28,724 bases of DNA, taken from NCBI GenBank assembly GCA_943704525.1, contig CALSCQ010002418.1, positions 1-28,724 of the forward strand, in the 5' to 3' direction. The stretch's first letter is position 1. Every line of letters starts with the position of its first letter. A program made the position numbers and the translations under genes. The DNA comes from Pigoraptor vietnamica. Lineage: Eukaryota; Opisthokonta; Filasterea. This document shows positions 1 to 26,328 of the stretch, one piece after another. Under the pieces are notes generated by a model. That model was not told the DNA's origin. It saw only the letters and a program-made list of their open reading frames with translations, and did not search any database.

Positions 1-115
<115 letters not shown>

Positions 116-120
116 CGCAC

Positions 121-325
121 CGGTCACGAGGAAGACGGGTACGGCCCAGTACGACAGATTGGACTTGTCGTGCAGGAACGCCGTGCACACAATGCCCGCC
201 GCTGCCGCGATGGCCACCTGCGCGCGACATTGCAACAGAGAATGGTAAGCAACTGCTGCGCCGAGGAACTGCAGAGTGCCGGACAGTCGCGATAAGTGAG
301 CGAGTCGGATGAATTCACAAGAGCA

Positions 326-382
<57 letters not shown>

Positions 383-2905
383 CGGGAAACGGCAGGCGTC
401 CAACGCACCTTGCCGAGGAAGAGGCAAAAGTCGCCGATCGAGTTGATGACGGCGACGCGCGCTGCGTTGCGGAAGAGGAGCCAGAAGGCCTTCCTCGCGG
501 CCGTGCAGAACGAGTAGCCGTACACCGCAATCTCAATGTACGCGTTCCTATTGAGAAACTTGAGGAACTTCTCGAGGCACCACAGGCAGCACGCGAGGCA
601 GCCGAGAATGAACTTGACCAGCTTCGTTTGCTTGCCCTTAAGCTTCCACTGGATGTAGCCGAGGATTATCCGCATCAACTGCACAATCGCAATGATGAGG
701 GACCCGAACGCGAGAGAGCCGAGGTGGAACGTGATCGACCGGAAGAAGGCGCGGAGGAGAGGGAGCGACGCCAACTTGCTCTTGTCGCGCGCCCAGTAGT
801 ACGTCGCGATGCCCCCCGCGATCGTGCACTGCTGCACCGCGATGAAGAGGTTCGCCGTCCACAGCCCGCCGAATATGTGATACCACTGGGAGGGAGAGAG
901 CGGGAAATGGTGTTACGCTGGCGCAGTCGCGAAGTATCAACTCTAATACGCAAGGGAATCTCGTGCAGCACTTTGTCTACTTATGCGCACCATACACACG
1001 CACATGCACACACGCACGCACACGCAAACACACGCACACACACATACGCACACACGCACACACACACACATGCCACGCACCTGCATGTACTCGAGCGACT
1101 TGTCCATCTTGTATGTAATGGCGCCGCTCGCGTGGTACACGGGCGTGCCGGAGCTCGCGAGGTACATGTAGACGAACACCCAGTACGCGATGAAGAGGAG
1201 GAGGAAGCAGAAGGTGATCAGGGGGGCGAGCAGCACGAGGGGCATCTTGGCAATCGCCTTCGAGGCCTCGCGGAAAATCTGCGCGCGTGCGCACGCACAA
1301 GTGTCAGCAGAGTTGGAGAGATGTGGAAATCAAATTTTGAGAGAGAAGAGAGAGAGAGTGCATGTGGGTGTGGGTGGCTAAAACAGTGTACGGTAGCCCG
1401 GCCCACGCACAGCCACGCACCATGACGCAGAGGCGAATGCGGTTGCGCATGACGAGAATAATCAGCAGCAGAATCGCCGTGACGACCGCCGCGGCAATGG
1501 CCAGCCCCATGAACATCTTGACATTGCGCTTCTGCTCGCTCGTCTGCGCGAGGGGGTCGATGTCGTCCAGCTTCTGCTTGCTGTGCTTGTACTCGTAGAA
1601 GAGGAACGCCGTCAGCGCTCCCATGCCGACGAGCACGCTGAGCACCGTCGCCCAGATGAGAACGGGGGCAAAGAAGCGCATGAGCAGCGTGAAGAGAACG
1701 CCCACGACCACGCAGATCGCGACCGAGTAGAGCATCTCGCGCCACGCCGTCCCGACGTCTCCGATAACCGTCTGCACAATCTTCTTCGCGTCCGTCAGGT
1801 CCACAATCCCGCTCGCCTGCACAACCGCCTCCGTCACGTCCTGCGCGGCGACGACGGCGGCGTCCGGAACACACCGGTGCACGACGGACATCGACGGGAG
1901 GAGCTTGAACGGGCACGGGCCGTGGTCGCCCGTCTTGAGGAGAATGGTGACGTCGTTGACGGAGGTGTAGTCGAAGTCGTAGCGGCACAGGCCGAGCGCC
2001 TGCGCGTACGAGACGCTTGGGGGTCCGGTAATGCTCGGACACTTGCGCACGCACACTTGGAGCGCGTCCGAGTTGAGCGAGTTGAAGAAGAGGAGGTACT
2101 TGCGGTCCTGCGTAGGGCGGAAAGCACTCAGCGCATGCTCCTGACACTGTCGTACACACACACATTCACATCGGAGCGCGGCAATACCCGCATTTTGTCA
2201 CCTTGCCCTCCCCATCTCTCGTTCACACAAACACATAGTCGCACACGCAACTGCACTGCGGCGCTCACCCTGAGGTCGGCACCGTGAACGCCCGGAATGT
2301 AAGCCGTCCAGTTCGAGAGGCGGGCGATCTTCCCCGAGTTGTCGTGGCCGCAAATGTTCCCGAACGAATCGTAGCCGTAGAGGAGGCGGTCGGGCTCACC
2401 CTGTACGAGCAACGATGTAAATAGGTGTGCACACCCGCACAGAGTTTCTCTCCCATACAGTCACACGCACGCACACATTCTCTGTCAATCGGCTCAACCA
2501 TGCGCACGCACACATACAGCCACGTAAGAACGTGAAGCAGCAGGCACGCCAGGCACACACGGACGGCGCATAATCGACTCACTTTGTGGAACGACTGCCC
2601 GGCAATGTACGCCATGCCGCACCAGAACGCAATGAAAATAATCAGCATGGGAATGTCGCGGCACCGGCGACTCTGGATGGGCCCCGCGGGTGTGTCGTAG
2701 TCGGGCGCCTCCTGCGATCAGGGTACGGCGGGCACATTAGACGGAGGTGCGGCCTGTTTGCGACAGCTTTCACGCAGGCAGCGGACCTCAGACCCAGTAC
2801 CACTCTCCAAGCCAAAGTTAGCGCACAGCGTACCTCCTGTCCCTTGGTTCCTTTCTTCTCCTGGACGTCATCCTCCGCCTCCGCCGGCGCAATCTTCTTG
2901 CCCAT
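121..2905 (-). CDS. Choline transporter-like protein (SLC44/CTL family), C-terminus outside window
   Basis: Seven minus-strand exons join in phase: 2834-2905, 2583-2711, 2269-2400, 1421-2107, 1081-1278, 409-885 and 121-217, giving about 597 residues. The start is the ATG at 2905-2903 with A at -3; [13 protein letters not shown] is a charged cytosolic tail. The first membrane helix follows ([18 protein letters not shown]), then the family signature [19 protein letters not shown] Cys-containing extracellular loop precedes several further hydrophobic segments, including [36 protein letters not shown] and the C-terminal core with [18 protein letters not shown]44 proteins are plasma-membrane or mitochondrial carriers of choline or ethanolamine for phospholipid synthesis. 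Family members are about 650-700 aa, so one or two terminal exons should lie to the left. Donors are GTACGC, GTGAGT, GTGAGC and four GTGCGT. Family assignment is firm; substrate is inferred. It is transcribed divergently from the gene at 3527. Confidence 0.93.
327..381. repeat. Poly(A)55 tract, poly(T) on the sense strand of an SLC44 intron
   Basis: An uninterrupted run of 55 A lies in the intron between SLC44-like exons 409-885 and 121-217. On the gene's strand it is poly(T), roughly 110 nt upstream of the acceptor. No retroelement body or target-site duplication is visible beside it, so a simple homopolymer is the best reading. Its exact length may suffer from sequencing error. Confidence 0.9.
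992..1072. repeat. Imperfect (CA)n tract in an SLC44 intron
   Basis: CA-rich stretch with CG and TA interruptions inside intron 886-1080. It reads GT on the transcribed strand. Shorter CA-rich patches occur in introns 2108-2268 and 2401-2582 of the same gene, in the same orientation. Confidence 0.9.
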
Positions 2906-3526
2906 TTTCCCGGCTCGCAGCGCAGAGCGCCAAAAACGCAGTCACAGTCGCGCGATCCTTCCCGCAGGCACTTCGTCAGAAGTCCGTGCAATGTGTGACT
3001 GAAACACGCCTGTGCGTTCGCCAAACTTCAGGGAAGAGGGGGGCCTGTCTCTCTTATTCGCTGCTGTGTGCGTGAACGTGCGTCCGTCGTCGTCCAAACG
3101 CACAAAGGGCCGAGCTGGACCTTGTATGTTGCCAAATATGGAACGGTGCACGGTCGTCATGGTGATTGGTGAAATCACGTGATGTTACTTACGAATCACG
3201 TGGTCGTGTTACATTCACGTCATTTGGTCGATGGCGTCACATGGAACATCGAACGCGACGGCTTGTGGTAAGCTCGTGGCAGTTTGCCTGTCCGGCCGTG
3301 GGGAACCCGCTCCTCCCTCGCACGCACACATGTTGCTGCAGCTTCATGCACATTAATGCATCGTTTCATTTGTGTCTGACTCTGTGTTTCGTGGTCCGCT
3401 GTTCCACGGTCAACCCCAATTGGCTCGCCAGCGTGGATACATTTTTTTTTCCCCGCGCGTACAAATTTACATGCGGCCGTAGATAGCGCGACCGTGTGAA
3501 GGGGCGTTTGCGCCCTCGCACACATC
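2906..3526. promoter_or_regulatory. Divergent intergenic region between the SLC44-like gene and the gene at 3527
   Basis: This 621-bp gap separates two divergently transcribed start codons and should hold both promoters. It contains the palindrome ATCACGTGAT (3174-3183), a second CACGTG about 20 bp on (3198-3203) and a related ACGTCA (3218-3223). A run of nine T lies at about 3443-3451. I see no convincing TATA box and no conserved open reading frame. E-box palindromes of this type bind bHLH-zip factors such as USF/MITF or Cbf1/Pho4; the binding factor here is unknown. Confidence 0.5.
3174..3203. promoter_or_regulatory. Paired CACGTG (E-box) elements
   Basis: Two AATCACGTG-containing sites sit 22 bp apart, about two helical turns: ATCACGTGAT at 3174-3183 and ATCACGTGG beginning at 3196. 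The first is a perfect 10-bp palindrome. Spacing and repetition suggest a real bHLH-zip target, but this is inferred from sequence alone. Confidence 0.45.
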
Positions 3527-4045
3527 ATGGCACGTGGTGTCGGACTCTCCCGTGTGCTGGCGGCTGTCGTGGAGGCTGCGATTGTGTGCGGGGTCGTCGC
3601 GCTTTTGTGCGTGCAATTGTCCGCCGCGGAGGGAACGGTGGGTTTTGGTCGTTGGTTGGTGTGACGTTCACGTGCGTTGCGTGCGCCGTGATTTTCGCTC
3701 TTCAGTGTGGTCTTCGCAATGGATTTAGTCAAGCATGCGGTGTTCATTGCCACTTATGTCCCCGGTGTAGAAGAAGTCGCGGACTGCGGGAGACCGAGCG
3801 GCGCCGAGTGGCAACCTGCTTTCGCAAACGGCGCTTGAGCGTGACTATGGCGTGACGACGATGCAAGTGGGCGCGGTTGCCGCGGTGCTTTTTGGCCTTG
3901 CTGCCGTGTCGAGTCGCACCGTGCGCTTCTACTTGCTCAACTGGCAGGTGCGGTGTTTTTTCTTTTTGGTTGAGTTGCCTATTTGGCCCCGTAATGGTAG
4001 GGGGAAAGGGGGCGCTAGTGTTCGAATGTCGTGTCTGTGTGTGTG

Positions 4046-4083
<38 letters not shown>

Positions 4084-4467
4084 TGTGTGTGTCTGTGTGT
4101 GTGTGTGCGTGTGTGCGTGTGCGTGTGTGTGTGTGTGTGTGGTGTGTGCGTGTGGTGTGTGTGTGTGTGTGTGCCATCGCAAGATCCGTGCAGTCGAAGA
4201 AGTGCATTTGTCACCCTTCATGCTAGTGTAGGGGCCTTTTGCGGGGAGGTGTCGTGTGTTGATGCGACATTACGTGGTCAAGAAGCCAAGTGATTTGCCT
4301 GTGCAGACCATTTACTATGGATTCCGAGTTCGCCGTGAACTAGCCAAGCAGATTGAAAAGCAGAAGGTGAGTTGTGAGAGGCAAGGCGAAGAGAGGGATG
4401 CATTAAGTGGGGACAATAGGATGGGGTGCAGACGGAGTGCGGCGTTATACAGGCACGCGCTGCGCAT

Positions 4468-4501
<34 letters not shown>

Positions 4502-4968
4502 CTGTGAGAGTGGCGTGCATACGTCAACCGCGCACACAATGCCTGACTGTGTCACGGTACCGCAGAACTTTATCGTGACTCAGTCGGCGCAACTGGCAAA
4601 GACGCCCGAGGTCATCCGGGGGTTTTCGCGGCGCCACTCGAACTCTGGAATTTCGCCGGAGGACTTCACCAATCTCATCGAGAAGAAGACTCTACTGGGT
4701 GCGTGCGCGCGTTTGCGTCCCATGCGTCTGTTCCCACGTCGTGACACAAGTGCGACGTGTTTGTTCGCGCGAAGGCGTGGTCTGCATCTGGGAATCTCTC
4801 GCGTGCGGTGTGTTCGTGCGCTGAATATGTTCCTCTCTCTTCAGAGTCGTTCAAGGCGCAGTATGTGCTCGACATCATCAACCACGCGCATCCTGACATG
4901 GAAGGATACGGTGCGTCTCATTGGAAGCCTTTTGGAATGTGTTGGCCAAATGTCTGGTCCTTGCGTGC

Positions 4969-5048
<80 letters not shown>

Positions 5049-6352
5049 GCGTGCGTGTGTACTCGTGACAGTGCGAGTGTGTGGTGCGTGCGTGTGCGTG
5101 TGCTAGTGACGAGAGAGTGTGCTAGTGTGGGCGTGGGCTAATGCTGGTGTGAGTGTGAGTGGATTGCTAAAGAGTGGCCGCGTACCCCAGGCACCCTGCT
5201 GTCCATATCGACGACACCCATGACGCCCTTTGACTACTTTCACGAAAACGGCGACCCGCACGTCAGCTTCCGTGTTAAGGTGCGCCTCGCCTCTCTTGCG
5301 CGTGCGCGTACTGGCCCCTTATGCCTTTCCAATACGTGATTTTGTCACATGTAACTGGCTTCTTATCAGTCCGTGTTCTGCGTCGTCATAATAATGTGCG
5401 AATTTTAACGGCGCCGTTACGTCAGATTGGCAAGAGCGTGCACGCGCCGTCAGAGTTTTCGGAGTCGAATCTCCCCTTCGCGATCATGCCGGCAGGGAAG
5501 CTCAGGTACGTGCTTTTCTTCACACCCGTCACCAATCTCCTCCGTCGGGACGCGCAGAAAAACCTCACCCCATTCCGCCCACGTAGCTTTATCATCAAGC
5601 CTACCATCGAGGGACTGCCGCTTGAAGCGCTCGACGGCGATGACGGCGCGCAGGACGGGTGGGGACGAGGGGCGCGACAACGGTTTCTGCACGTGTCGCA
5701 CACGTACTCGCTGCTTGGCGACTCTGCAGACGATTTGTTGTCGACGCCGCGGATCACAGAGCTGGACAGTCGGAGCGAACAGCCTTCGCGGGGAGGGAAG
5801 GCGCGCCGGCGGAATGCGCGGGAAAAGTCCGCCGTTTCGAGTGCTGTGGAGGGCGCCGACCGTGATAAGGACGAGAGCGGGCGTAACGTTACGCAGCTCG
5901 ATTTTCCGAAGTTCAGCGAGGCAAAGGACAGCGGTCGGTGCGTGTTCACAGGGAAGAGTTATGTGCTGGCGGCGCCGTTCAAGCGCAACGCGGGACGCTT
6001 CGAAGTCGCCCTCCACGAGATTGAGCCCGTGACGTACATGTTTGTGGAGTCCAACAACGGCGGTGGGTCTCTCGTTTATATTCGCGAGTCCGTCCACGGC
6101 GCTGTGTTGCTGACGTCTTCCCCCTTCTGTGGAACCCGCCCGTGACTACGACTATTGCTGACACCTTCCCCGTTCCAAACAGAGCGGCGCTGCCTCACGT
6201 GGATCATCAAGGACATTATGCTTGTGGTGCCGTGCGTTGTCCTCGAGAAGATCACGCGAAAGTGGTCCGAAACTACACCGCGCGTCAGCGCCCCAGCCAT
6301 TGCGGACTCGGGGCAAAGCACGCCGGGCGAGTCGACGTCCTCTTCGAGCTGA
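3527..6352 (+). CDS. Unrecognised protein with N- and C-terminal hydrophobic segments
   Basis: I do not recognise the family. Eight exons join in phase: 3527-3637, 3771-3947, 4307-4366, 4566-4698, 4845-4910, 5191-5279, 5426-6062 and 6183-6352 (480 aa). Exon 1 gives a hydrophobic segment ([20 protein letters not shown]) that could be a signal anchor. Exon 2 gives a second ([15 protein letters not shown]) followed by VRFYLLNWQ. Exons 3-6 are short and mixed charged, with [18 protein letters not shown]. Exon 7 contains [19 protein letters not shown] and [14 protein letters not shown], then a charged low-complexity stretch rich in R, S and D. Exon 8 has a last hydrophobic run ([18 protein letters not shown]) and a short Ser/Thr tail. 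The exon 7 and 8 reading is solid; the N-terminus is weaker because other acceptors exist between 3700 and 3770. Topology with both ends in a membrane is inferred. It lies 275 bp upstream of TUG on the same strand. Confidence 0.6.
4031..4173. repeat. Imperfect (GT)n tract
   Basis: GT-rich microsatellite with GC and CT interruptions inside the intron 3948-4306 of the unrecognised membrane-type gene, reading GT on the sense strand. Confidence 0.93.
4470..4498. repeat. Short (GT)n tract
   Basis: About 14 GT units inside the intron 4367-4565, GT on the sense strand. Confidence 0.9.
4975..5060. repeat. (GT)n tract
   Basis: Perfect GT repeat (4975-5043) followed by GC-interrupted units, inside the intron 4911-5190, GT on the sense strand. 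Confidence 0.93.
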
Positions 6353-6428
6353 AGAAGATTTTGCGTATTGCCGACATTTGTGAGGGAGCGGGACTCCCAC
6401 ATAAACTGCGTGGACGTAACAAACTGCA

Positions 6429-6548
6429 TGACGTCACTGCGTTACAGCGCGAAGTTTTGTTCCAGTGTGTGTGGCAGCAAAAAACGATGCGACTCGCTGC
6501 GGCACTCCTTTCTATTCGCTCCTCGCCTCGCCCGTTTGGTGTATATAC
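6429..6548 (+). promoter_or_regulatory. Putative TUG promoter: CRE palindrome and TATA-like site
   Basis: The 275-bp gap before the TUG-like gene holds a perfect CRE palindrome TGACGTCA (6429-6436) and a TATA-like GTATATAC (6541-6548), 80 bp before the start codon. A run of A from 6617 leads directly into the ATG at 6628. The order CRE, TATA, ATG is what a bZIP-responsive core promoter would look like. No experimental support; the match could be chance. Confidence 0.4.
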
Positions 6549-6627
6549 GAAGAAGGGTTTTCGGGCGCAGAGAGTGTCAGTGACAGTGATTTCCTTCGAC
6601 TGTTCGTTTGTGACGCAAAAAAAAAAA

Positions 6628-9274
6628 ATGTCGCTGAGCGTGCTTGTCCCCGGCGGGCGTCGGATCGCCGTCAAGACGACGCCCACGATGACGCTATTGC
6701 AAGTGCGTTTTCATGGCACGCTTTAAATGCGCGTTTCTGTTTCGTTGCGCTTTAATGAGCTAAATGTTGAGTGCGCAGGTACTCGAGACGGTCTGCGAGC
6801 GACAAGGCCTTGACGTGCGGACATGTGCGCTGCGGTGCGTCTCATTGAATTACAACAGCGCGAATGACACACACACAGATTATTTTATGTGAACGTCGAC
6901 TTTTGTTTCCTTCGCTTAGACGCGTTTGCAGTGGCATTCGCACTCTCAATATTGCATTTCTGTTACCGCAGGCGAGAGAACACCAAGCCTCTCCTCGATC
7001 TCTCCTTGACGCTGCGCTTCGCCAATGTTCCAAACAACGCGAGCCTCGAGTTGCTAACCAATCAAGCACCGCGTGCCGAGTCTGACGTCGTGATCTACGT
7101 GCAGATGGACACGGGCACGAGGTTGCAGGTTTGTACTCATGCCGGGCGTTCGTTTTGTTTCAACCGTCCGTCGTCTGACCCCGCTTCTCGATGTTCACGT
7201 GACTTTCAGCACTCCTTCCCTCCCTCGACCACGCTGTGGGAGATTCTCAGCCACTGGGACGAGCGTCTCGACGGCCAGCTACTCTACCGTGCGGACGAAG
7301 CGAGAAAGTGGTTGCTCCCCGTGTGCGTCTACATCAACCAGCAATTCGTCGGTCCGGATGCCCTCGCGGCGACATCTCTGCGCAAACTAGGCCTCACAAG
7401 GGGCAACGCCGTGATCCGCGCGCTCCACGCACCCGGTGGCGAGCTCTCGGTAGACGGCGCCAAGGCGGCGCACCCGCGGACACTCCCTGCGGCCGCGCCC
7501 ACAGAGCAGCCTCCCGCGTCGCCCGCCGTTTCACTCCCCTCCGAAGCATCGCGCACAACTACAACCGCGGCAACGACGCCCGTCGAGACATCGCGACCAA
7601 CAGCGCAGCCTCCGAAGCGGGCACGTGACGAGGATGTGGCCGATGCGGGGGACGGCCGCGTACCTATGGAGGTGGACGAAGCACCCACGGCGGATGTGCC
7701 GTTGCGACCACCGCAGGCGCGCGTGCCAACAGAGTCGCGCGTTCCCGAGCGGATGGTGGAGGAGCGCGTGCGAACGCCCGAGCCGAATCCATTTGCCAAT
7801 TTCAAGGTGTGCGATTGCGTCCGCCTCCGCCCGCTTCCGCTTGCGCGCGACTGACTATAGTGATCTTCGTGGCACCATCCTCCGTCATATCAATTGTCGT
7901 TCGTCTGTGGTGCAAAGGCCGTTCGTCCGCGACATCCCTTGCTTTGGGTGCCGGTGACATATGCTTGAGCTGACCGAACAATTTTAATTTCTCCTGAATG
8001 CAGTTTCCCGAGCCTCAGGGTGGCGTCGCGCCATCCCGGACGGTGCAGGAGAGCGCGCCGGCCGTTGCGACGCGTGCGCTGCCGAGCGGGCCTGTCGAGC
8101 GCGAAGTGGTCGTGTTTTCTGCAAGCAGTGACGGCTCGCAAGTCCTTGCGCCCGCTGATGGTATGCGAAACAACGCGCTGTCTCTGACGACAGTACACTA
8201 TTGGAGTATTCTTTATTCTCTTCGTGCCTGCTGCGTACCCTCACTATTCCCCCGTTCCGACCCAGTGGATTTGCCGGAAGACTTTTACGATCTCACCAAG
8301 GAGGATGCCGTCAAGATTGTGCGTGAGTTGCAGGAACGCGAGCGTGGATCGGAGCCGCTGATGACGCGCGCGCTGAGGGAGGACCTTAGGCTGCGCAACG
8401 CGGAAAAGTACGGGCGGGTGAGTCCTGGTATTTCGCAGTGTAGTTCGGCGTTTGTGTGGATCGCTCAAACGTCCGCAGCCGTTGGCGCGCCAAACAACCC
8501 CTTCGCCCCTCATGCCGCATCTACACGCTATGCGGCCCCTGTTGCTGACGCCCCCTCTCCCGTTTGTGTGGATGGCTCATAGGTTCCTGTTGCCTCTCCC
8601 GCAGACTGTGATTCGAATTCGATTCCCCTGCCGCACGGTCGTCCAGGCGCTCTTTGGGCCAGGAGAGCCGCTCTCGGCACTCTTTGACTTTGCGCGCACG
8701 TGCGTCACGCGCACGTGTCCGCCGTTCCATCTGTACACGGTCCCTCCGAAGCAACTGCTGCCAAACAGTCCGACCACCCCGCTGTTCGAAGCGGGCCTGT
8801 CCCCTGCCGCGCTGGGTGGGTGGCCATCTTATGTACGCTTGAAATAGCTCCTGATGTCATGAGTTTGGCTCATGTGCTCTATCGTCGCAGTGTACTTCGG
8901 CCTCGACCAACCCAATGGACCTGAAAACTGGGACCGTGACGCTATGCTATCGCCTGCGCTCCTGGCAGCAGCGTCGACCGTGGAGGATGCGAACAATCGC
9001 TATCGTCGGCGCAACGAAGAGCGCCGAGAAACTGGCGATGCCTCGACAGACGCGAGTGAAAGGGGTGAGTTTATGGTTTGTACGTTGTAGTGCATCTCAT
9101 TGCAGTCGCAGTCATAGATGGACACGTATCAGTTAACGGGACTGATTCGTTGGCGGCGCAGAGCACGTCAACGAACCGGCGGCGGTCGCGCGGGTTACCG
9201 CGCAGCCAGTGTCTGTGGGGTCGTCTTCGTCAGGTGGTGGGAAGGCCCCAAAGTGGCTCAAACTGGGAAAGTAA
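6628..9274 (+). CDS. ASPSCR1: TUG/ASPSCR1-like UBL-UBX domain protein
   Basis: Nine exons join in phase: 6628-6702, 6779-6834, 6972-7128, 7210-7806, 8004-8160, 8266-8417, 8605-8815, 8891-9064 and 9162-9274, giving 563 aa (human TUG is 553). Residues 1-80 are the TUG-UBL1 domain (MSLSVLVPGGRRIAVKTTPT, then LRFANVPNNASLELL). A second ubiquitin-like domain contains LLPVCVYINQQF and LRKLGLTRGNAVIRAL and ends in Gly172-Gly173. A Pro/Thr-rich linker follows. Exon 6 gives the conserved LPEDFYDLTKEDA helix region, exon 7 the UBX beta-grasp domain (IRIRFPCRTVVQALFGPGEP), and the C-terminus is the typical PKWLKLGK. TUG binds p97/VCP and tethers GLUT4 vesicles in mammals; in a protist a general p97 and Golgi-trafficking role is more likely (inference). 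The start follows an A-rich leader. This is one of the firmest calls here. Confidence 0.95.
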
Positions 9275-9561
9275 AGTCGACTGGACGATGCGGTGCTTGA
9301 CGTTAAGACTGTTCCATCTGTGGGTATTATGCGTGCGAAGAGCATTTCCATAGTGACCGAATCTCTTGAATTGTGTCCAGATCGTCACGATGACATCATT
9401 TGAGGGTTGTTTTGACTTTTGTTGCCTGACCACGCCCCCCCCGTCTCAGGGGCGCAATCTCAAAAATCGCGAAAAGAAGCTCTTCTTTTTCTTCACACGA
9501 CGCGCGTTGGCACTCTATTTCCGTGTGCGGGGTGCCCTTTGCACCCTCCCATACGGAAGAG
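9275..9561 (+). promoter_or_regulatory. Intergenic region between TUG and the secreted PLAT protein gene
   Basis: A 287-bp same-strand gap that must hold the 3' end of TUG and the promoter of the next gene. I see no CACGTG, CRE, TATA or AATAAA. A C-rich stretch (9432-9441) and a T/C-rich patch (9480-9500) are the only notable features. Confidence 0.3.
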
Positions 9562-16181
<6,620 letters not shown>

Positions 16182-16679
16182 AGCCCGCGTGGAATTGGAA
16201 ACGCGTGTGCAAACAAATTGGCGACTTTCTCATCTTCGAAATGTGGAGTGAAACAAACCTGTGTCTTGTGTTTTGGAGCGTCGCAGCTATAGCACGTCGA
16301 AGCCGGGCGTGTTGGCAGTTCGTGCCCTGGACAGCCCGGCCCACTCACGCGTAACACAGCGCTTTGGGCGGCTGCCTGTTCGGTGGACGTTTGCGGAAGT
16401 TCTGAGGCGGGCGAGGGATTACGCCGAGCATAACGAACACGAGTGAATACTAAACTCGGCTTTCTTCTCAGTGTAGGCGGATGGTGTCCCTTTGGCGCGG
16501 CATCAGAGTCCGGCCGTGCGTGGGTGTCAAGTTTTCTCATCGGTCACGTGACTTCGGTGTTGTTTGTTTTTGGTGCGGCAGGCTGGACAATGAGAAGGAG
16601 CGTCTTACTACTGCACTACTGCGTCTTGCTCCCTACTCCTGTCGACGGCCTGCGCGCGCGCGCAGACGAGTGCCAGGGA
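16182..16679 (+). promoter_or_regulatory. Intergenic region upstream of the UBR5-like gene, with palindromic E-box
   Basis: This 498-bp gap contains the perfect 10-bp palindrome GTCACGTGAC at 16543-16552, 128 bp before the preferred UBR5-like start. Its core matches the E-boxes at 3174-3203, which suggests one shared bHLH-zip regulator for unlinked genes in this window. No TATA box is seen. An alternative, upstream ATG for the ligase lies at 16590. Confidence 0.45.
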
Positions 16680-25921
<9,242 letters not shown>

Positions 25922-26328
25922 AATTCAGACTGAAGTTTTCGGTGGCGTGCGAAATTGTTTAAGCAAAAACAAAAAAAAAAAAAAAAGGAAGTCCAGCCGA
26001 CCTTATCGTGAAATTGGGGTGAAAGTGGTGGCGAATCACTGTTACAGGTGGCGTCCCAGAGTTATAGTCACTGTGTCAGTGCCGCAGACAGGTGTAGCAA
26101 GTGCGTCCCGCCAACACCCAAAATGCCCCCGCCCCAACGTCTCCTCTGCCCTCTCAACTGTTACTCTCAGATATTGGTCGCGGAAAGAAATGTGGATTTC
26201 AGTCTGTGGTGGGCGTTCTGCTTAACGTTAAAGAACAGAATCACAGTGCAACATGCGCAAACACCTTCGAGGTTCCAGTTTAAAAAGAATCGAGCCACGC
26301 GCTCGTGCCGCGCGCCGCGTGCCGATTG
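25922..26328. other. Convergent intergenic region with poly(A) tract
   Basis: This 407-bp gap separates the stop codons of the UBR5-like (plus) and RhoGAP-RGS (minus) genes, so it should hold both 3' ends. It has a run of 16 A (25971-25986) 50 bp after the UBR5-like stop, which could be templated or a cleavage-region feature. Otherwise I see no open reading frame with protein-like composition and no clear polyadenylation signal. Confidence 0.5.

Noticed and set aside
327-381. Poly(A) tract as the tail of a retroposed element
   Set aside because: No element body, target-site duplication or coding remnant is visible next to it.
124-837. A minus-strand frame running through the poly(T) tract with a long poly-Phe stretch
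   Set aside because: The poly-Phe part is the intron 218-408; the flanking parts are genuine SLC44 exons but are joined by splicing, not by read-through.
3744-5141. Open frames encoding long Cys-Val or His-Thr repeats around 4030-4230, 4470-4500, 4975-5060 and similar places (13205-13491, 16765-17211, 20357-20525)
   Set aside because: They are translations of GT/CA microsatellites lying in introns; composition is not protein-like and they conflict with supported splice models.
5505-5556. Possible 52-nt intron starting GTACGT and ending GCAG within exon 7 of the unrecognised gene
   Set aside because: Removing it would shift the frame, while reading through keeps one long open frame with plausible protein sequence.
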